From: Oxalobacteraceae bacterium
GTDB lineage: Bacteria; Pseudomonadota; Gammaproteobacteria; Burkholderiales; Burkholderiaceae_D
Assembly (NCBI GenBank): GCA_013284265.1
Contig: JABTBR010000016.1
Span: forward strand, 1 to 64,000
DNA: 64,000 nucleotides
Reading direction: 5' to 3'
Positions 8,271 through 17,323 of the stretch are shown here, piece after piece; position 1 is the first letter of the stretch, and each line of letters starts with the position of its first letter. Position numbers and translations under genes: made by a program. The notes beneath the pieces were generated by a model. The model did not search any database, was not told the DNA's origin, and was given only the letters and a program-made list of their open reading frames with translations.

Positions 8271-10985
8271 TCAGGAACCGAAGTGGTAGTTCAGCTCCAC
8301 CCATCCCTGACGGCCGACCGGGCTGAAATTACCCACCGGGTAGTTCGGCCAGCCGCCGCTGGTATCGGTCTTGATCTTGTTGAACACATTGTTGACGATC
8401 AGCGAGATCGTGGTGCGCTTGTCGATCTTGTAGACCGCGCTGACGTTGGCCGTGGTGGTCGAGGACAGGATGCCCGTCTGCGCCGCATCCGGCACGCGGC
8501 CGTAGCGGTTGACGAACAGGGTGTTGGACCAGTCGCCCACGTTCCAGTTCAGGCTTGCATTGAGCTTGTTCGGCCAGTCGGTGTTGCCCAATTCGGCCAT
8601 GTCATCGCGCTCCGCATCGCCGGCGAACTGGCGTGATCTCTGATTCAGGGTCTTGGAGAAATTGGCCGACCAGACGAAGCGGCCGTAGCTGGCGGTGCGC
8701 AGCGCGTACTTCAGCGTCAGGTCGATGCCGTTGACGCTCTTCTGCGCGGCGTTGATCGGGTTGACGAAGATGGTCTTGATCTCGCCCGGCTTGTTGAGCG
8801 CATTGTCGGCATAGCGCAGCACGCGGCCCAGCGTATCGACGCAGCTTGGCGAATTCCTGTCCGTCTTGCCGGTGCGGCAATCGGCTTCATCGCGCAGCAC
8901 CGTGTCGGCATCCAGATCGGTCACCAGATTGCTGATCTTGATGTTCCAGTAATCGAGCGAGACGTCGAAGTCCGCGCTGGGCGACCAGACGATGCCGGCG
9001 CCGAAGGACTTGCCCTTCTCCGACTGCAGATCCTTGCTGCCAGAGGTGACGTAGTCGGCACCTGGCGAGACGCGCGCGAACTCGCAGGTGTCGATGCTCT
9101 GGCCGGCCTGGGCGCAGCGGTAGTAATCCGTGGTCGAGGAATAGTAGCCGCTGCCGCGGGCCTTGAAGATATAGGTCATGTCCGGAGCGCGGAAGCTGGT
9201 GGCGTAATTCCCGCGTACCAGCAGCGTCTTGGCCGGACGGAATTCCAGGCCGGCGTTGTAGGTCAGCTTGCCCTCGCTGCGGTCGGCGAAGCTGTAGCGG
9301 TCGTAGCGGCCCGCCAGGCTGGCGTTGAGCGTGGACAGCAGGGGAATATTCGCTTCCGCGCCCAGCGCATAGCGCCCGCGCGTACCGGCGGTGATATCGG
9401 CCGGCACCACGGTGTTGAAGACGCCCTGGTTGATGCGCGCATCCGGCGTATCGCTGAAGCCCTGGCGGCCGATTTCGGCCACCGTGGCGACCTTGAGCGG
9501 ACCGGCCGGCAGCGTGAGGACGTCGCCGTTGGCGCTCACGCTGATGGTGTTGACCCAGGACTCATCCTTGCTGCGGCTGTAGTCGGTGATGCTGTTGAAC
9601 TCTTCCGGCGTCAGGCGCTTGCTCAGGCGTGCCTGATCCGGCGCGTAGATCGCGATGCCGTCGCTATCGAGGCCCAGTTTGGGACCGAGGAAGAAGCTGT
9701 CGATGTTCGCCAGCGCGCGCGGGGTCTGGTTTTTACTCTGGTAGAAGGAACCGTTATAGCCCGCCTCATAGTTCCACTCGGTGCCCGGAATGCGGCCGCG
9801 TGCGCCGAAGGACAGTGCCGTCGCCACGTCCTTCCACTTCTTGTTGTAGCGGTCCACGCCGCCGATTTCTTCGGGCGCGATGTATTTTTTCCACGCTTCG
9901 TAGTTGCCCGAATTCTGGTTGAAGAAATAGGCGTCGGTGGTGGACTGCGAGGTCCAGCTCGGGCCGCGCGTATTGTTCTCGGTCTTGTTCCGGGCCAGCA
10001 GCAGGTCGGCGAATAGGGTCGTCTCCGCGCTCAGCTCATAATTCAGGCCGCCGTACAGATTCTGGCTGCTGTTCTTGGTCTGGGTGGTCCAATAGGTCGG
10101 CGTCACCTTGGAACTGGCGCAGTAGTTGCCCTTCTTGCTGGCATAGTTGATGACGCTGTTGCCGAACAGGTCGCCCAGTGCGGCGCAGGTGCCGCCCAGG
10201 TCCACATATTTTCCGGTGTTGATGTTCTTGCGCTCGACCACGCTGGTGGGCACGCCGTCGCGCACGGACATGAAGTCGCGGTCCAGGCTGGAGAGCATAT
10301 CGCGCTCGCTCAACTCGATGCTGAAGATCGCGTTGAGCTTGCCGAAATCCTGGCCGCCGCTGAACTGCAGGCGCTTGTCGCCGCCGCCGCCGCGCGAGGT
10401 GGCACCCAGTTTGGCGTTGATGTCGAAGCCGTCCGCGCGTTTTTTCAGGATCACGTTGACCACGCCGGCGATCGCGTCGGAACCGTAGATGGCCGAGGCG
10501 CCGCCGTTCAGGATCTCGATGCGTTCGACCGCGCTCGACGGGATATTCGCCAGGTTGGTGAAGTTGACCGCGCCTTCGTAGGCGATCGGGAAGTCGGCGA
10601 TGCGGTGGCCGTTCAGCAGAATCAGGGTGTGGTTCGGGCCCAGGCCGCGCAGGCTGATGGCATTGGCCGACGGCGTGAAGGTATTGCCGAAGTCGGCGCC
10701 CTGGGTAAAGCCGCTGTTCTGGGTCTGGTTGCTCAGCGCATCGAAGACGTTCTTGTAGCCTTGCTTGGTGATTTCATCGCCGGTGATCACCGTCACCGAG
10801 GAAGGTCCTTCCAGGCTGGCGCGCGGAATGCGCGAACCGGTGATGACTACGGCGGACGGGTTCGCCGCCGCCTTTTGATCCGTGGCAGAGGCCGGCGTTT
10901 GCGCCATGGCTGGCAGGGCCACGCCGCACAGCAGGGCGATAGCCCCGGCCGCCAGCGGTTTCAATTCAAATTTGGTGATCATCAT
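8271..10985 (-). CDS. TonB-dependent outer-membrane receptor
   Basis: The product is 904 aa. A signal peptide of about 28 residues ends at ALPAMAQ. A TonB-box-like SAVVITGSRIPR follows, then the plug domain (SVTVITGDEITKQGYKNVFDALS, SLRGLGPNHTLILLNGHRIA, VERIEILNGGASAIYGSDAI) over roughly 45-190. The rest is a 22-strand barrel with many aromatic-rich strands, ending in VELNYHFGS. The GSDAIAGVVNVILKK sequence is typical of large receptors for oligosaccharides or peptides in Xanthomonas-like and Massilia-like bacteria rather than of siderophore receptors, but the ligand cannot be deduced. Start: ATG 10985 (MMITKF) with CGGAA 8 nt upstream; ATG 10982 is equally possible. A strong terminator follows. 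Co-location with two exported peptidases hints at peptide uptake, which is an inference. Confidence 0.88.
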   Translation of the reverse strand: MMITKFELKPLAAGAIALLCGVALPAMAQTPASATDQKAAANPSAVVITGSRIPRASLEGPSSVTVITGDEITKQGYKNVFDALSNQTQNSGFTQGADFGNTFTPSANAISLRGLGPNHTLILLNGHRIADFPIAYEGAVNFTNLANIPSSAVERIEILNGGASAIYGSDAIAGVVNVILKKRADGFDINAKLGATSRGGGGDKRLQFSGGQDFGKLNAIFSIELSERDMLSSLDRDFMSVRDGVPTSVVERKNINTGKYVDLGGTCAALGDLFGNSVINYASKKGNYCASSKVTPTYWTTQTKNSSQNLYGGLNYELSAETTLFADLLLARNKTENNTRGPSWTSQSTTDAYFFNQNSGNYEAWKKYIAPEEIGGVDRYNKKWKDVATALSFGARGRIPGTEWNYEAGYNGSFYQSKNQTPRALANIDSFFLGPKLGLDSDGIAIYAPDQARLSKRLTPEEFNSITDYSRSKDESWVNTISVSANGDVLTLPAGPLKVATVAEIGRQGFSDTPDARINQGVFNTVVPADITAGTRGRYALGAEANIPLLSTLNASLAGRYDRYSFADRSEGKLTYNAGLEFRPAKTLLVRGNYATSFRAPDMTYIFKARGSGYYSSTTDYYRCAQAGQSIDTCEFARVSPGADYVTSGSKDLQSEKGKSFGAGIVWSPSADFDVSLDYWNIKISNLVTDLDADTVLRDEADCRTGKTDRNSPSCVDTLGRVLRYADNALNKPGEIKTIFVNPINAAQKSVNGIDLTLKYALRTASYGRFVWSANFSKTLNQRSRQFAGDAERDDMAELGNTDWPNKLNASLNWNVGDWSNTLFVNRYGRVPDAAQTGILSSTTTANVSAVYKIDKRTTISLIVNNVFNKIKTDTSGGWPNYPVGNFSPVGRQGWVELNYHFGS

Positions 10986-11143
10986 TGAGTTCCGAGTTTC
11001 AAAAAACTCAACGATATCAAAAGCAATATAGAAACAGAACGAATAGATACGCGTTTTCTTATGCGGTTTGTGATTGCCTACCAAAAAAACCACAACTTGT
11101 TTGATGCAAGTCAACGCAGGCTGCTGCAATAAATCATCTCGCA

Positions 11144-11180
11144 GAAAAAAGAGAGGCCAGCCTGTCGGCTGGCCTCTCTT
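11144..11180 (-). terminator. Terminator of the indolepyruvate oxidoreductase gene
   Basis: A perfect 13-bp stem AGAGAGGCCAGCC (11150-11162) / GGCTGGCCTCTCT (11167-11179) with a TGTC loop, followed on the minus strand by TTTTTTC. It lies 21 nt past the stop. The remaining 10986-11143 holds the upstream region of the TonB-receptor gene; no clear promoter was read there. Confidence 0.9.
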
Positions 11181-11200
11181 CATCTCATGCCTGATGTGAA

Positions 11201-14200
11201 TCAGGCGGCGCGGTGGGCGCTCCCCGATGCGGGCGAAGGCGAATTGAAGGCGGCCAGCAGCGCCGCTTCTTTTTCCTTGGCCGATTTCAGGTGGCGCTCC
11301 TTCACATGGCCGTAGCCGCGGATGTCTTCCGGGATGCTGGCGATGGCGACCGCCTGGCCCAGATTGGCTTCCGTCAGTTTCGGCAGCAGCGCTTCCACGG
11401 TCTGGCGGTATTCAACGATCAGCGCGCGTTCCATCTTGCGCTCGGCGGTGTAACCGAACACGTCCAGCGCGGTGCCGCGCAAGCCCTTGAACTTGGCCAG
11501 CACGCCGAAGGCCTTCATCATCCAGGGACCGAATTCCTGCTTGATCAGCTGGCCCTTGGAATCATGCTTGGCCAGCAGCGGCGGCGCAAGGTGGAACTTG
11601 AGCTTGATGTCGCCCTCGAACATGCCGGCGATCTTCTGCTGGAAGGCGCCGTCGGTGTACAGGCGCGCCACTTCGTACTCGTCCTTGTAGGCCATCAGCT
11701 TGTACAGATAGCGCGCCACGGCTTCGCTCAGGCGTGCGCCCTTGCCCAGCGCGGACTCGCGTGCCCGTACCTGGTCCACGAAGGCCTTGTACTGGTTGGC
11801 GTAGTTCACGTCCTGGTAGGCGCTCAGCAGCTCCACGCGCTTGGCGACGACGTCGTCCAGCGTCTGGGTGCGTTTGAACTCGATCACCTTGGCCGGGGTG
11901 GTCAGCTTGACCACCATCGCCAGATCGTGCGCCGCAGTACGGCCCCACTGGAAGGCGGCCTTGTTGAAGGCGACCGACACATTGTTCAGCTCAATCGCTT
12001 TCACAATCGACGCTTCGCTCAGCGGCACCTGGCCTTTTTGGAAGGCGTAGCCGAGCATGAACATATTGGTGGCGATCGAGTCGCCCATCAGCGCGGTGGC
12101 GATCTGGCCGGCGTCGACGAAGTCCACCAGCTGTTCGCCGCAGGCCTTGATGATCTCGCCGCGCGAGGACGCGTCCGGGAACTGCCAGTCCGGATTTTTC
12201 ACGAACGCGGCCGTCGAGGAACCGGTCGAGTTGATGGCCGCATAGGTGCGTCCCTCGCCCATGCGCGACAGGGCGTCGCGGCTGGCGGTGACGATCAGGT
12301 CGCAGCCGATCACCAGATTGGCGCTGCCGGTACCGACGCGGGTCGAGTGCAGGTCGGCCTGATGGTCGGCCAGACGCACGTGCGACATCACCGGGCCGCC
12401 CTTCTGGGCCAGACCGCTCATGTCGAGCACAATGGCGCCCTTGCCTTCCACGTGGGCGGCCACGGCCAGGATCTGGCCGACCGTGACCACGCCGGTACCG
12501 CCGATCCCGGTGATCAGGATGCCGAAAGGCTGGGCGGTGCTAGGCAGCACAGGCGTCGGCAGCACCGGCATGGCGGTGTCGCCGGCCGAGGCTTTCTTGG
12601 GCTTCTTCAGCGCGCCGCCTTCCACCGTCACAAAGCTCGGGCAGAAACCGGTGGTGCAGGAGAAGTCCTTGTTGCAGGACGACTGGTTGATCTGGCGCTT
12701 GCGGCCCAGATCCGTTTCCAGCGGTTCCACCGACAGACAGTTCGATTGCACGGAACAGTCGCCGCAGCCTTCGCAGACGGCTTCGTTGATGACGGCGCGT
12801 TTGGCCGGGTCCGGGTACTCGTTGCGTTTCCGGCGGCGGCGCTTCTCGGAGGCGCAGGTCTGATCGTAGATCATGGCCGACACGCCCGGCTTGTCGCGCA
12901 GTTCGCGCTGCACGTCCATCAATTCGCTGCGATGGCGCACGGTGACGCCTTCGGCCCATTTGTAATCGGCCGGGTATTTGTCCGGTTCGTCGGTGACGAC
13001 GATAATCGGCGTCACGCCTTCGGCCGCGATCTGGCGCGAAATCATGCCCGGATCGAGCGGGCCGTCGAAGGCCTGGCCGCCGGTCATGGCGACGGCGTCG
13101 TTGAACAGGATCTTGTAGGTGATGTTGACCTTGGCCGCCACCGCCGCGCGGATCGCCAGGATGCCGGAGTGGAAGTAGGTACCGTCACCCAGGTTGGTGA
13201 ACACATGCTTCTCGTTGGTGAACGGCGCCTGGCCCACCCAGGTGACGCCTTCGGCGCCCATATGGGTAAAGGTCGAGGTTTCGCGGTCCATCCACAGCAC
13301 CATGTAATGGCAGCCGATACCGGCCAGCGCGCGCGAACCTTCCGGCACCTTGGTCGAGGAATTGTGCGGGCAGCCGGAGCAGAAGTACGGGGTGCGGTCG
13401 GTTTCCGGATTCGGCTTGGCCGACACGGTCTTGAGCACCAGTTCCTTCGCTTCCAGGAAGGCGATGCGCTCCTGCACCCGCTGGGCCACGGGATGGCCGG
13501 CGCAGTAGTGCGAAATGCGGCTGGCGATGGCGCGTGCGATCTGGGCCGGGTTCAGCTCATAGGTGGCCGGCAGCAGCCAGTCGCCGTGGCCGGTGTGGCC
13601 CTTGTTGCTCCACTCGCCGGTGTCGTCGAACTTGCCGACCACGCGCGGACGCTGGCCGTCCGGCAGGTTGTACAGCTCTTCCTTGAGCGCGTATTCGAGG
13701 ATCTGGCGTTTTTCTTCGACCACCAGGATCTCGTCCAGGCCCTTGGCGAATTCGTGCACGCCGTCCGCTTCCAGCGGCCAGGTCATGCCGATCTTGTACA
13801 GGCGGATGCCGATGTCGGCCGCGGCCTGCTCGTCGATGCCCAGGTCGGCCAGCGCCTGGCGCGTGTCCAGGTAGGATTTACCGGCGGTGATGATGCCGAT
13901 CTTCGGACGCGGGCTGTCCCAGATGATTTTGTTCAGCTTGTTGGCGCGCGCATAGGCCAGCGCGGCGTACCACTTGTAGCTGTTCATGCGCACTTCCATG
14001 TCCAGCACCGTGTCCGGCCAGCGGATATTCAGGCCGCCGGCAGGCAGCTCGAAGTCGTCCGGCATGGCGATCTGCACGCGGTCGGGGTCGAAGTCGATGA
14101 CGGCGCCGGACTCGATGATATCGGTCACGCACTTCATCGACACCCACAGGCCGGTGTAGCGGCTCATGGCCCAGGCATGCAGGCCGTAGTCGATGTATTC

Positions 14201-14770
14201 CTGCACCGAGGCGGGATACAGCACGGGAATGCCGCAGGCGTTCAGGATGTGGTCGGACTGGTGGGCGGTGGACGAGGATTTGGCCGCGTGGTCGTCGCCG
14301 GCCAGCACCAGCACGCCGCCGTGTTTGGCCGAGCCCGCGTTATTGGCGTGCTTGAACACGTCGCCGCAGCGGTCCACGCCCGGGCCTTTGCCGTACCACA
14401 TGGAAAACACGCCGTCGTACTTGGCGTCTTTGAACAGATTGGTTTGCTGCGTGCCCCAGACCGCCGTGGCGGCCAGGTCTTCGTTCATGCCGGGGTGGAA
14501 CTTGATGTGATGGGCGTCGAGATGCTTCTTGGCCTTCATCGCCGTCATGTCGACGCTGGTGACCGGGGAGCCCCGGTAACCGGTGATATAGCCGGCGGTG
14601 TTCAGTCCTGCCTTCAGGTCGCGCTCGCGCTGCATCATCGGCAGGCGGATCAGGGCCTGGGTGCCGGTCATGAAGGCGCGGCCCCGGTCCAGGGTCCATT
14701 TGTCTTCGAGCGAGATCTCGGCCGGCGGCGTACCCGGTTCCAGTTGCAGGCCCTTGTGAGGTGCATTCAT
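11201..14770 (-). CDS. Indolepyruvate ferredoxin oxidoreductase, fused alpha/beta/gamma type
   Basis: The product is 1189 aa, the long single-chain form found in proteobacteria. The family decarboxylates aryl- and branched 2-oxoacids (indolepyruvate, phenylpyruvate) to acyl-CoA with reduction of ferredoxin. An N-terminal pyrimidine-binding region (GYITGYRGSPVTSVD) is followed by the TPP-binding part with YFCSGCPHN and NLGDGTYFHSG. A cysteine cluster is at NEAVCEGCGDCSVQSNC, with more Cys downstream (SCNKDFSCTTGFC) for iron-sulfur centres. The gamma-like domain has ITGIGGTGVVTVGQIL. A C-terminal domain (DUF6537-like) completes it. ATG 14770 has GGAGA 8-9 nt upstream; a longer opening to 15019 is not supported. 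It lies 278 bp upstream of the hppD stop and in the same orientation, consistent with aromatic amino acid catabolism. Confidence 0.92.
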   Translation of the reverse strand: MNAPHKGLQLEPGTPPAEISLEDKWTLDRGRAFMTGTQALIRLPMMQRERDLKAGLNTAGYITGYRGSPVTSVDMTAMKAKKHLDAHHIKFHPGMNEDLAATAVWGTQQTNLFKDAKYDGVFSMWYGKGPGVDRCGDVFKHANNAGSAKHGGVLVLAGDDHAAKSSSTAHQSDHILNACGIPVLYPASVQEYIDYGLHAWAMSRYTGLWVSMKCVTDIIESGAVIDFDPDRVQIAMPDDFELPAGGLNIRWPDTVLDMEVRMNSYKWYAALAYARANKLNKIIWDSPRPKIGIITAGKSYLDTRQALADLGIDEQAAADIGIRLYKIGMTWPLEADGVHEFAKGLDEILVVEEKRQILEYALKEELYNLPDGQRPRVVGKFDDTGEWSNKGHTGHGDWLLPATYELNPAQIARAIASRISHYCAGHPVAQRVQERIAFLEAKELVLKTVSAKPNPETDRTPYFCSGCPHNSSTKVPEGSRALAGIGCHYMVLWMDRETSTFTHMGAEGVTWVGQAPFTNEKHVFTNLGDGTYFHSGILAIRAAVAAKVNITYKILFNDAVAMTGGQAFDGPLDPGMISRQIAAEGVTPIIVVTDEPDKYPADYKWAEGVTVRHRSELMDVQRELRDKPGVSAMIYDQTCASEKRRRRKRNEYPDPAKRAVINEAVCEGCGDCSVQSNCLSVEPLETDLGRKRQINQSSCNKDFSCTTGFCPSFVTVEGGALKKPKKASAGDTAMPVLPTPVLPSTAQPFGILITGIGGTGVVTVGQILAVAAHVEGKGAIVLDMSGLAQKGGPVMSHVRLADHQADLHSTRVGTGSANLVIGCDLIVTASRDALSRMGEGRTYAAINSTGSSTAAFVKNPDWQFPDASSRGEIIKACGEQLVDFVDAGQIATALMGDSIATNMFMLGYAFQKGQVPLSEASIVKAIELNNVSVAFNKAAFQWGRTAAHDLAMVVKLTTPAKVIEFKRTQTLDDVVAKRVELLSAYQDVNYANQYKAFVDQVRARESALGKGARLSEAVARYLYKLMAYKDEYEVARLYTDGAFQQKIAGMFEGDIKLKFHLAPPLLAKHDSKGQLIKQEFGPWMMKAFGVLAKFKGLRGTALDVFGYTAERKMERALIVEYRQTVEALLPKLTEANLGQAVAIASIPEDIRGYGHVKERHLKSAKEKEAALLAAFNSPSPASGSAHRAA

Positions 14771-14940
14771 TACTTTGTCTCCATTATTCTCATGGCTGTG
14801 CGCAGCGCGGCCGGTTTGGCCTTGCTGCACGCGAATTCGCCAGTCTTGTGGACCGGCGAAAACGGGAAAATGTGCTTTTTTACAGGGTATCACAGGCTGG
14901 CGCGCCCTTCTGTGTGGCGCGGCCAGCTTCAAACCCCAAA

Positions 14941-15048
14941 CTATTTCAGAACCTGTTTCAAAATGCGTGCGGCGAGGCGTGGCGATGAAGACAGTACGAA
15001 CTGTACGGCGAGGAGCCACAACGAAGCCATGCTCTTTTTTAAACGGGT
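14941..15048. repeat. Possible intergenic repeat with internal duplication
   Basis: Between the oxidoreductase and hppD lies GGCGAGGCGTGGCGATGAAG (14971-14990), repeated imperfectly as GGCGAGGAGCCACAACGAAG (15007-15026), 36 bp apart. ACAGTACGAACTGTAC lies between them and AACCTGTTTCAAAATGCGTG upstream. This is unlike the surrounding coding sequence and resembles intergenic elements I associate with Oxalobacteraceae genomes, but no second copy is present in this window. The rest of 14771-14940 shows nothing I can name. Confidence 0.35.
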
Positions 15049-16188
15049 TTACGCTGCCGTTTTGTCGGCGTTTGGATCAGTCAATACGCCGCGCTTGATC
15101 TGGTCCAGCTCGATCGATTCGAACAGGGCGCGGAAGTTACCCTCGCCGAAGCCCTGGTCACCCTTGCGCTGGATGATTTCGAAGAAGATCGGGCCGATCA
15201 CGTTCTGCGTGAAGATCTGCAGCAGCAGTTCGCGCTCGTTCTCGGTGCTGTGGCCGTCGATCAGGATGCGCAGGCGGCGCAGCTCTTCCAGCTGCTCGCC
15301 GTGGTGCGGCAGGCGGCGGTTGACCAGCTCGTAGTAGGTCTCGATGGTGTCCTGGAATACGATGCCGGTGTCGCGCATCTGCTGGACCGAACCGTAGATG
15401 TTGTCGGTGCCCAGCGCGATGTGCTGGATGCCTTCGCCATGGTACTGGTCCAGATATTCGGCGATCTGGGACTTGTCGTCCGAGGATTCATTGATGGGAA
15501 TCCGGATCTTGCCGCACGGCGAGGTCATCGCCTTGGACTTCAGGCCGGTCAGCTTGCCTTCGATGTCGAAGTAGCGTACTTCGCGGAAGTTGAACAGGCT
15601 TTCGTAGAAGTTAGCCCATTCCTTCATGCGGCCACGGTGTACATTGTGGGTCAGGTGGTCGATATAGGTCAGGCCGTTGCCGACCGGATTGGCGACCGCG
15701 CCCGGGATGGCGACGAAGTCGACGTCATAGATGCTGATGTCGCCAATTGCGCCAGCTTGCGGTGCGTTTGGCTGATCCGCGCCCTTGCCGCGCCAGCGGT
15801 CGACGAAGTAGATCAGCGAATCGCCCACGCCCTTGATGGCGGGGATATTCAGCTCCATCGGACCGTTCTTGTTGTCGAAGCCCCAGGCGCCCAGTTCCAG
15901 CGCGCGCTTGTAGGTGAAGGCGGCGTCATCGACGCGGATCGCGATCGCGCACACGGACGGACCGTGCTGGCGGGCGAAGCGCTGGGCGAAGGAATCTTGC
16001 TCGGCGTTGATGATGAAGTTGATGTCGCCCTGACGGTACAGGGTCACATCCTTGTGGCGATGACGGGCGATAGCGGTAAAGCCCATGCTTTCGAACAGCG
16101 CACCCAGAGCTTTTGGATCGGGGGCGGCGTATTCAACAAATTCGAAACCATCGGTTCCCATGGGGTTGTCCCAAGGCTGAAATTTCAT
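15049..16188 (-). CDS. hppD: 4-hydroxyphenylpyruvate dioxygenase
   Basis: The product is 379 aa. The enzyme turns 4-hydroxyphenylpyruvate into homogentisate, the second step of tyrosine breakdown, with non-haem Fe(II). The three iron ligands are visible: H178 in IDHLTHNV, H256 in IQHIALGTDNI and E337 in FFEIIQRKGDQGFGEGNF. The two vicinal-oxygen-chelate halves and the C-terminal helix that gates the active site (GNFRALFESIE) are complete. ATG 16188 has AAGGAGACTT upstream. A divergent Lrp/AsnC-type regulator begins 127 bp away, suggesting local regulation. Homogentisate dioxygenase and fumarylacetoacetase are not in the window. Confidence 0.96.
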   Translation of the reverse strand: MKFQPWDNPMGTDGFEFVEYAAPDPKALGALFESMGFTAIARHRHKDVTLYRQGDINFIINAEQDSFAQRFARQHGPSVCAIAIRVDDAAFTYKRALELGAWGFDNKNGPMELNIPAIKGVGDSLIYFVDRWRGKGADQPNAPQAGAIGDISIYDVDFVAIPGAVANPVGNGLTYIDHLTHNVHRGRMKEWANFYESLFNFREVRYFDIEGKLTGLKSKAMTSPCGKIRIPINESSDDKSQIAEYLDQYHGEGIQHIALGTDNIYGSVQQMRDTGIVFQDTIETYYELVNRRLPHHGEQLEELRRLRILIDGHSTENERELLLQIFTQNVIGPIFFEIIQRKGDQGFGEGNFRALFESIELDQIKRGVLTDPNADKTAA

Positions 16189-16275
16189 GCAAGTCTCCTT
16201 CGGTAATTAGGGCAAATTATAGACCTGCACGCAGAGCATTAAATTGCAAACTATTCCCACACTTGAGGATTATGC

Positions 16276-16288
16276 GCAATAATATTGC
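16276..16288. promoter_or_regulatory. Possible Lrp-type operator between hppD and its regulator
   Basis: GCAAT-AAT-ATTGC forms a symmetric AT-rich site with 5-bp arms, in the 126-bp divergent region and 27 bp before the regulator start. Lrp/AsnC proteins bind short AT-rich palindromes, so autoregulation is plausible. A single site of this length could arise by chance. Confidence 0.35.
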
Positions 16289-16314
16289 CTGAATATCGAC
16301 TTATTGAGGAATTT

Positions 16315-16836
16315 ATGACCAAGATTGCGCTGGATAAAACCGACCGCAAGATTCTGTCCATCTTGCAGGCCGACGGCCGCCTGTCGAATCAGGACGTGGC
16401 CGAGCTGGTCAGCCTGTCGCCTTCGCCCTGCCTGCGCCGCATCAAGCGGCTGGAAGAAGCGGGCGTAATCCGCCAGTACGTGGCCCTGCTCGACCCGGAC
16501 AAGATCGGCCTGGGCCTGCTGGCCTATGTGAATGTACGGCTGGAAAAGCACAGCGACGCGGCGGCCCACAGCAATGCCCGCGCGCTGGGCGTGGCACCGG
16601 CGATCGCCTCGCCGCGCGCCGATTTCGCGGTGGCGGTGGAGCAGTGGCCGGAAGTGGTGGCCTGCTATGCGATGACGGGGGAGATGGATTATCTGCTGCG
16701 TGTGCACGTGGAAGATATGGACCACTTCTCGCGCTTCATGATGGCCACGCTGCTGCGCCACCCGGCGGTGCTGGACGTGAAGTCCAGCTTCGCCCTGCAG
16801 CGCATCAAGGACACCACGGCGCTGCCGCTGGTGTAG
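16315..16836 (+). CDS. Lrp/AsnC family transcriptional regulator
   Basis: The product is 173 aa, a normal Lrp/AsnC size. The N-terminal winged HTH spans about 5-60, starting LDKTDRKILSILQADGRLSN with recognition helix SPSPCLRRIKRLEEAGVI. The C-terminal RAM/ligand-binding domain follows with the usual AVEQWPEVVACYAMTGEMDYLLRV pattern, where MTG-x-x-D-Y-L-L is characteristic. ATG 16315 is chosen because GAGGA lies 4-8 nt upstream; an in-frame start 10 codons earlier lacks support. It is divergent from hppD, and regulators of this type next to aromatic or branched-chain amino acid genes usually sense that amino acid; tyrosine or phenylalanine as ligand is an inference. Confidence 0.9.
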   Translation: MTKIALDKTDRKILSILQADGRLSNQDVAELVSLSPSPCLRRIKRLEEAGVIRQYVALLDPDKIGLGLLAYVNVRLEKHSDAAAHSNARALGVAPAIASPRADFAVAVEQWPEVVACYAMTGEMDYLLRVHVEDMDHFSRFMMATLLRHPAVLDVKSSFALQRIKDTTALPLV

Positions 16837-16959
16837 CGGCAACGCCGGCTGCCCGAATAAAATTTGCCACTCGAAGCCGTCCATTCCTGAACCGGGCTCC
16901 TGATCGGGCTCCGAATGGGCTTCATCGGTGGGGATCGTGGGCCGCCTGCGCGGCCCCGG

Positions 16960-17193
16960 TCAGACGGCCTGGCTGATTCGCTGCGCCCATGTCTTGGCGG
17001 CCGATTTGAAGATGCTGTCGCGTTTCGATCCATGCTTGATCTTGGCGTGGGCCAGAAAGGCCTTGCCTTCGACATAGAAAAGATAGCCGTTTCCGCAAGC
17101 GGGGATGGAGCCGTCATAGGGCATCACGCTCACGGCAATCGCTGAAATATGGGGACTGGAAACCAGTACCTTGTTGCTGTCTGAGGAAATCAA
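16960..17193 (-). CDS. Small hypothetical protein
   Basis: The product is 77 aa with a TTG start at 17193. I do not recognise it. It reads as a coherent folded protein: beta-rich N-terminal half (VSSPHISAIAVSVMPYDG) and a basic C-terminal half (YLFYVEGKAFLAHAKIKHGS then KTWAQRISQAV), with a single Cys. It stands alone between the Lrp regulator (convergent) and the EamA transporter. A different frame beginning ATGAAAGAGATGCGC overlaps its start region and cannot be excluded. No signal peptide or membrane segment is seen. Confidence 0.45.
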   Translation of the reverse strand: MISSDSNKVLVSSPHISAIAVSVMPYDGSIPACGNGYLFYVEGKAFLAHAKIKHGSKRDSIFKSAAKTWAQRISQAV

Positions 17194-17218
17194 AGCGCAT
17201 CTCTTTCATTGTAGTGAA

Positions 17219-17247
17219 ACAGGATGGCGGCTTGCCGCACATCCTGT
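17219..17247 (-). terminator. Hairpin downstream of the EamA gene
   Basis: ACAGGATG (17219-17226) pairs with CATCCTGT (17240-17247), extended by inner GCGG/CCGC with one bulged base. On the minus strand it is followed by only TTTC. It lies about 77 nt past the EamA stop and could end the GST-aminotransferase-hydroxylase-exporter operon. Confidence 0.4.
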
Positions 17248-17323
17248 CTGGTGATGTATGGGTTTCCGGCGGGAAGTCATTGTTCCCATCGGGACAAAGG
17301 ACAGCTCAGCCGCCGCAGCATGC

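Noticed and set aside
11213..15334. Very long plus-strand open frame antisense to the indolepyruvate oxidoreductase gene
   Set aside because: Composition is Arg/His/Gly-rich with no motif, and the minus-strand gene has full family signatures. Long antisense frames are usual in such GC-rich DNA.
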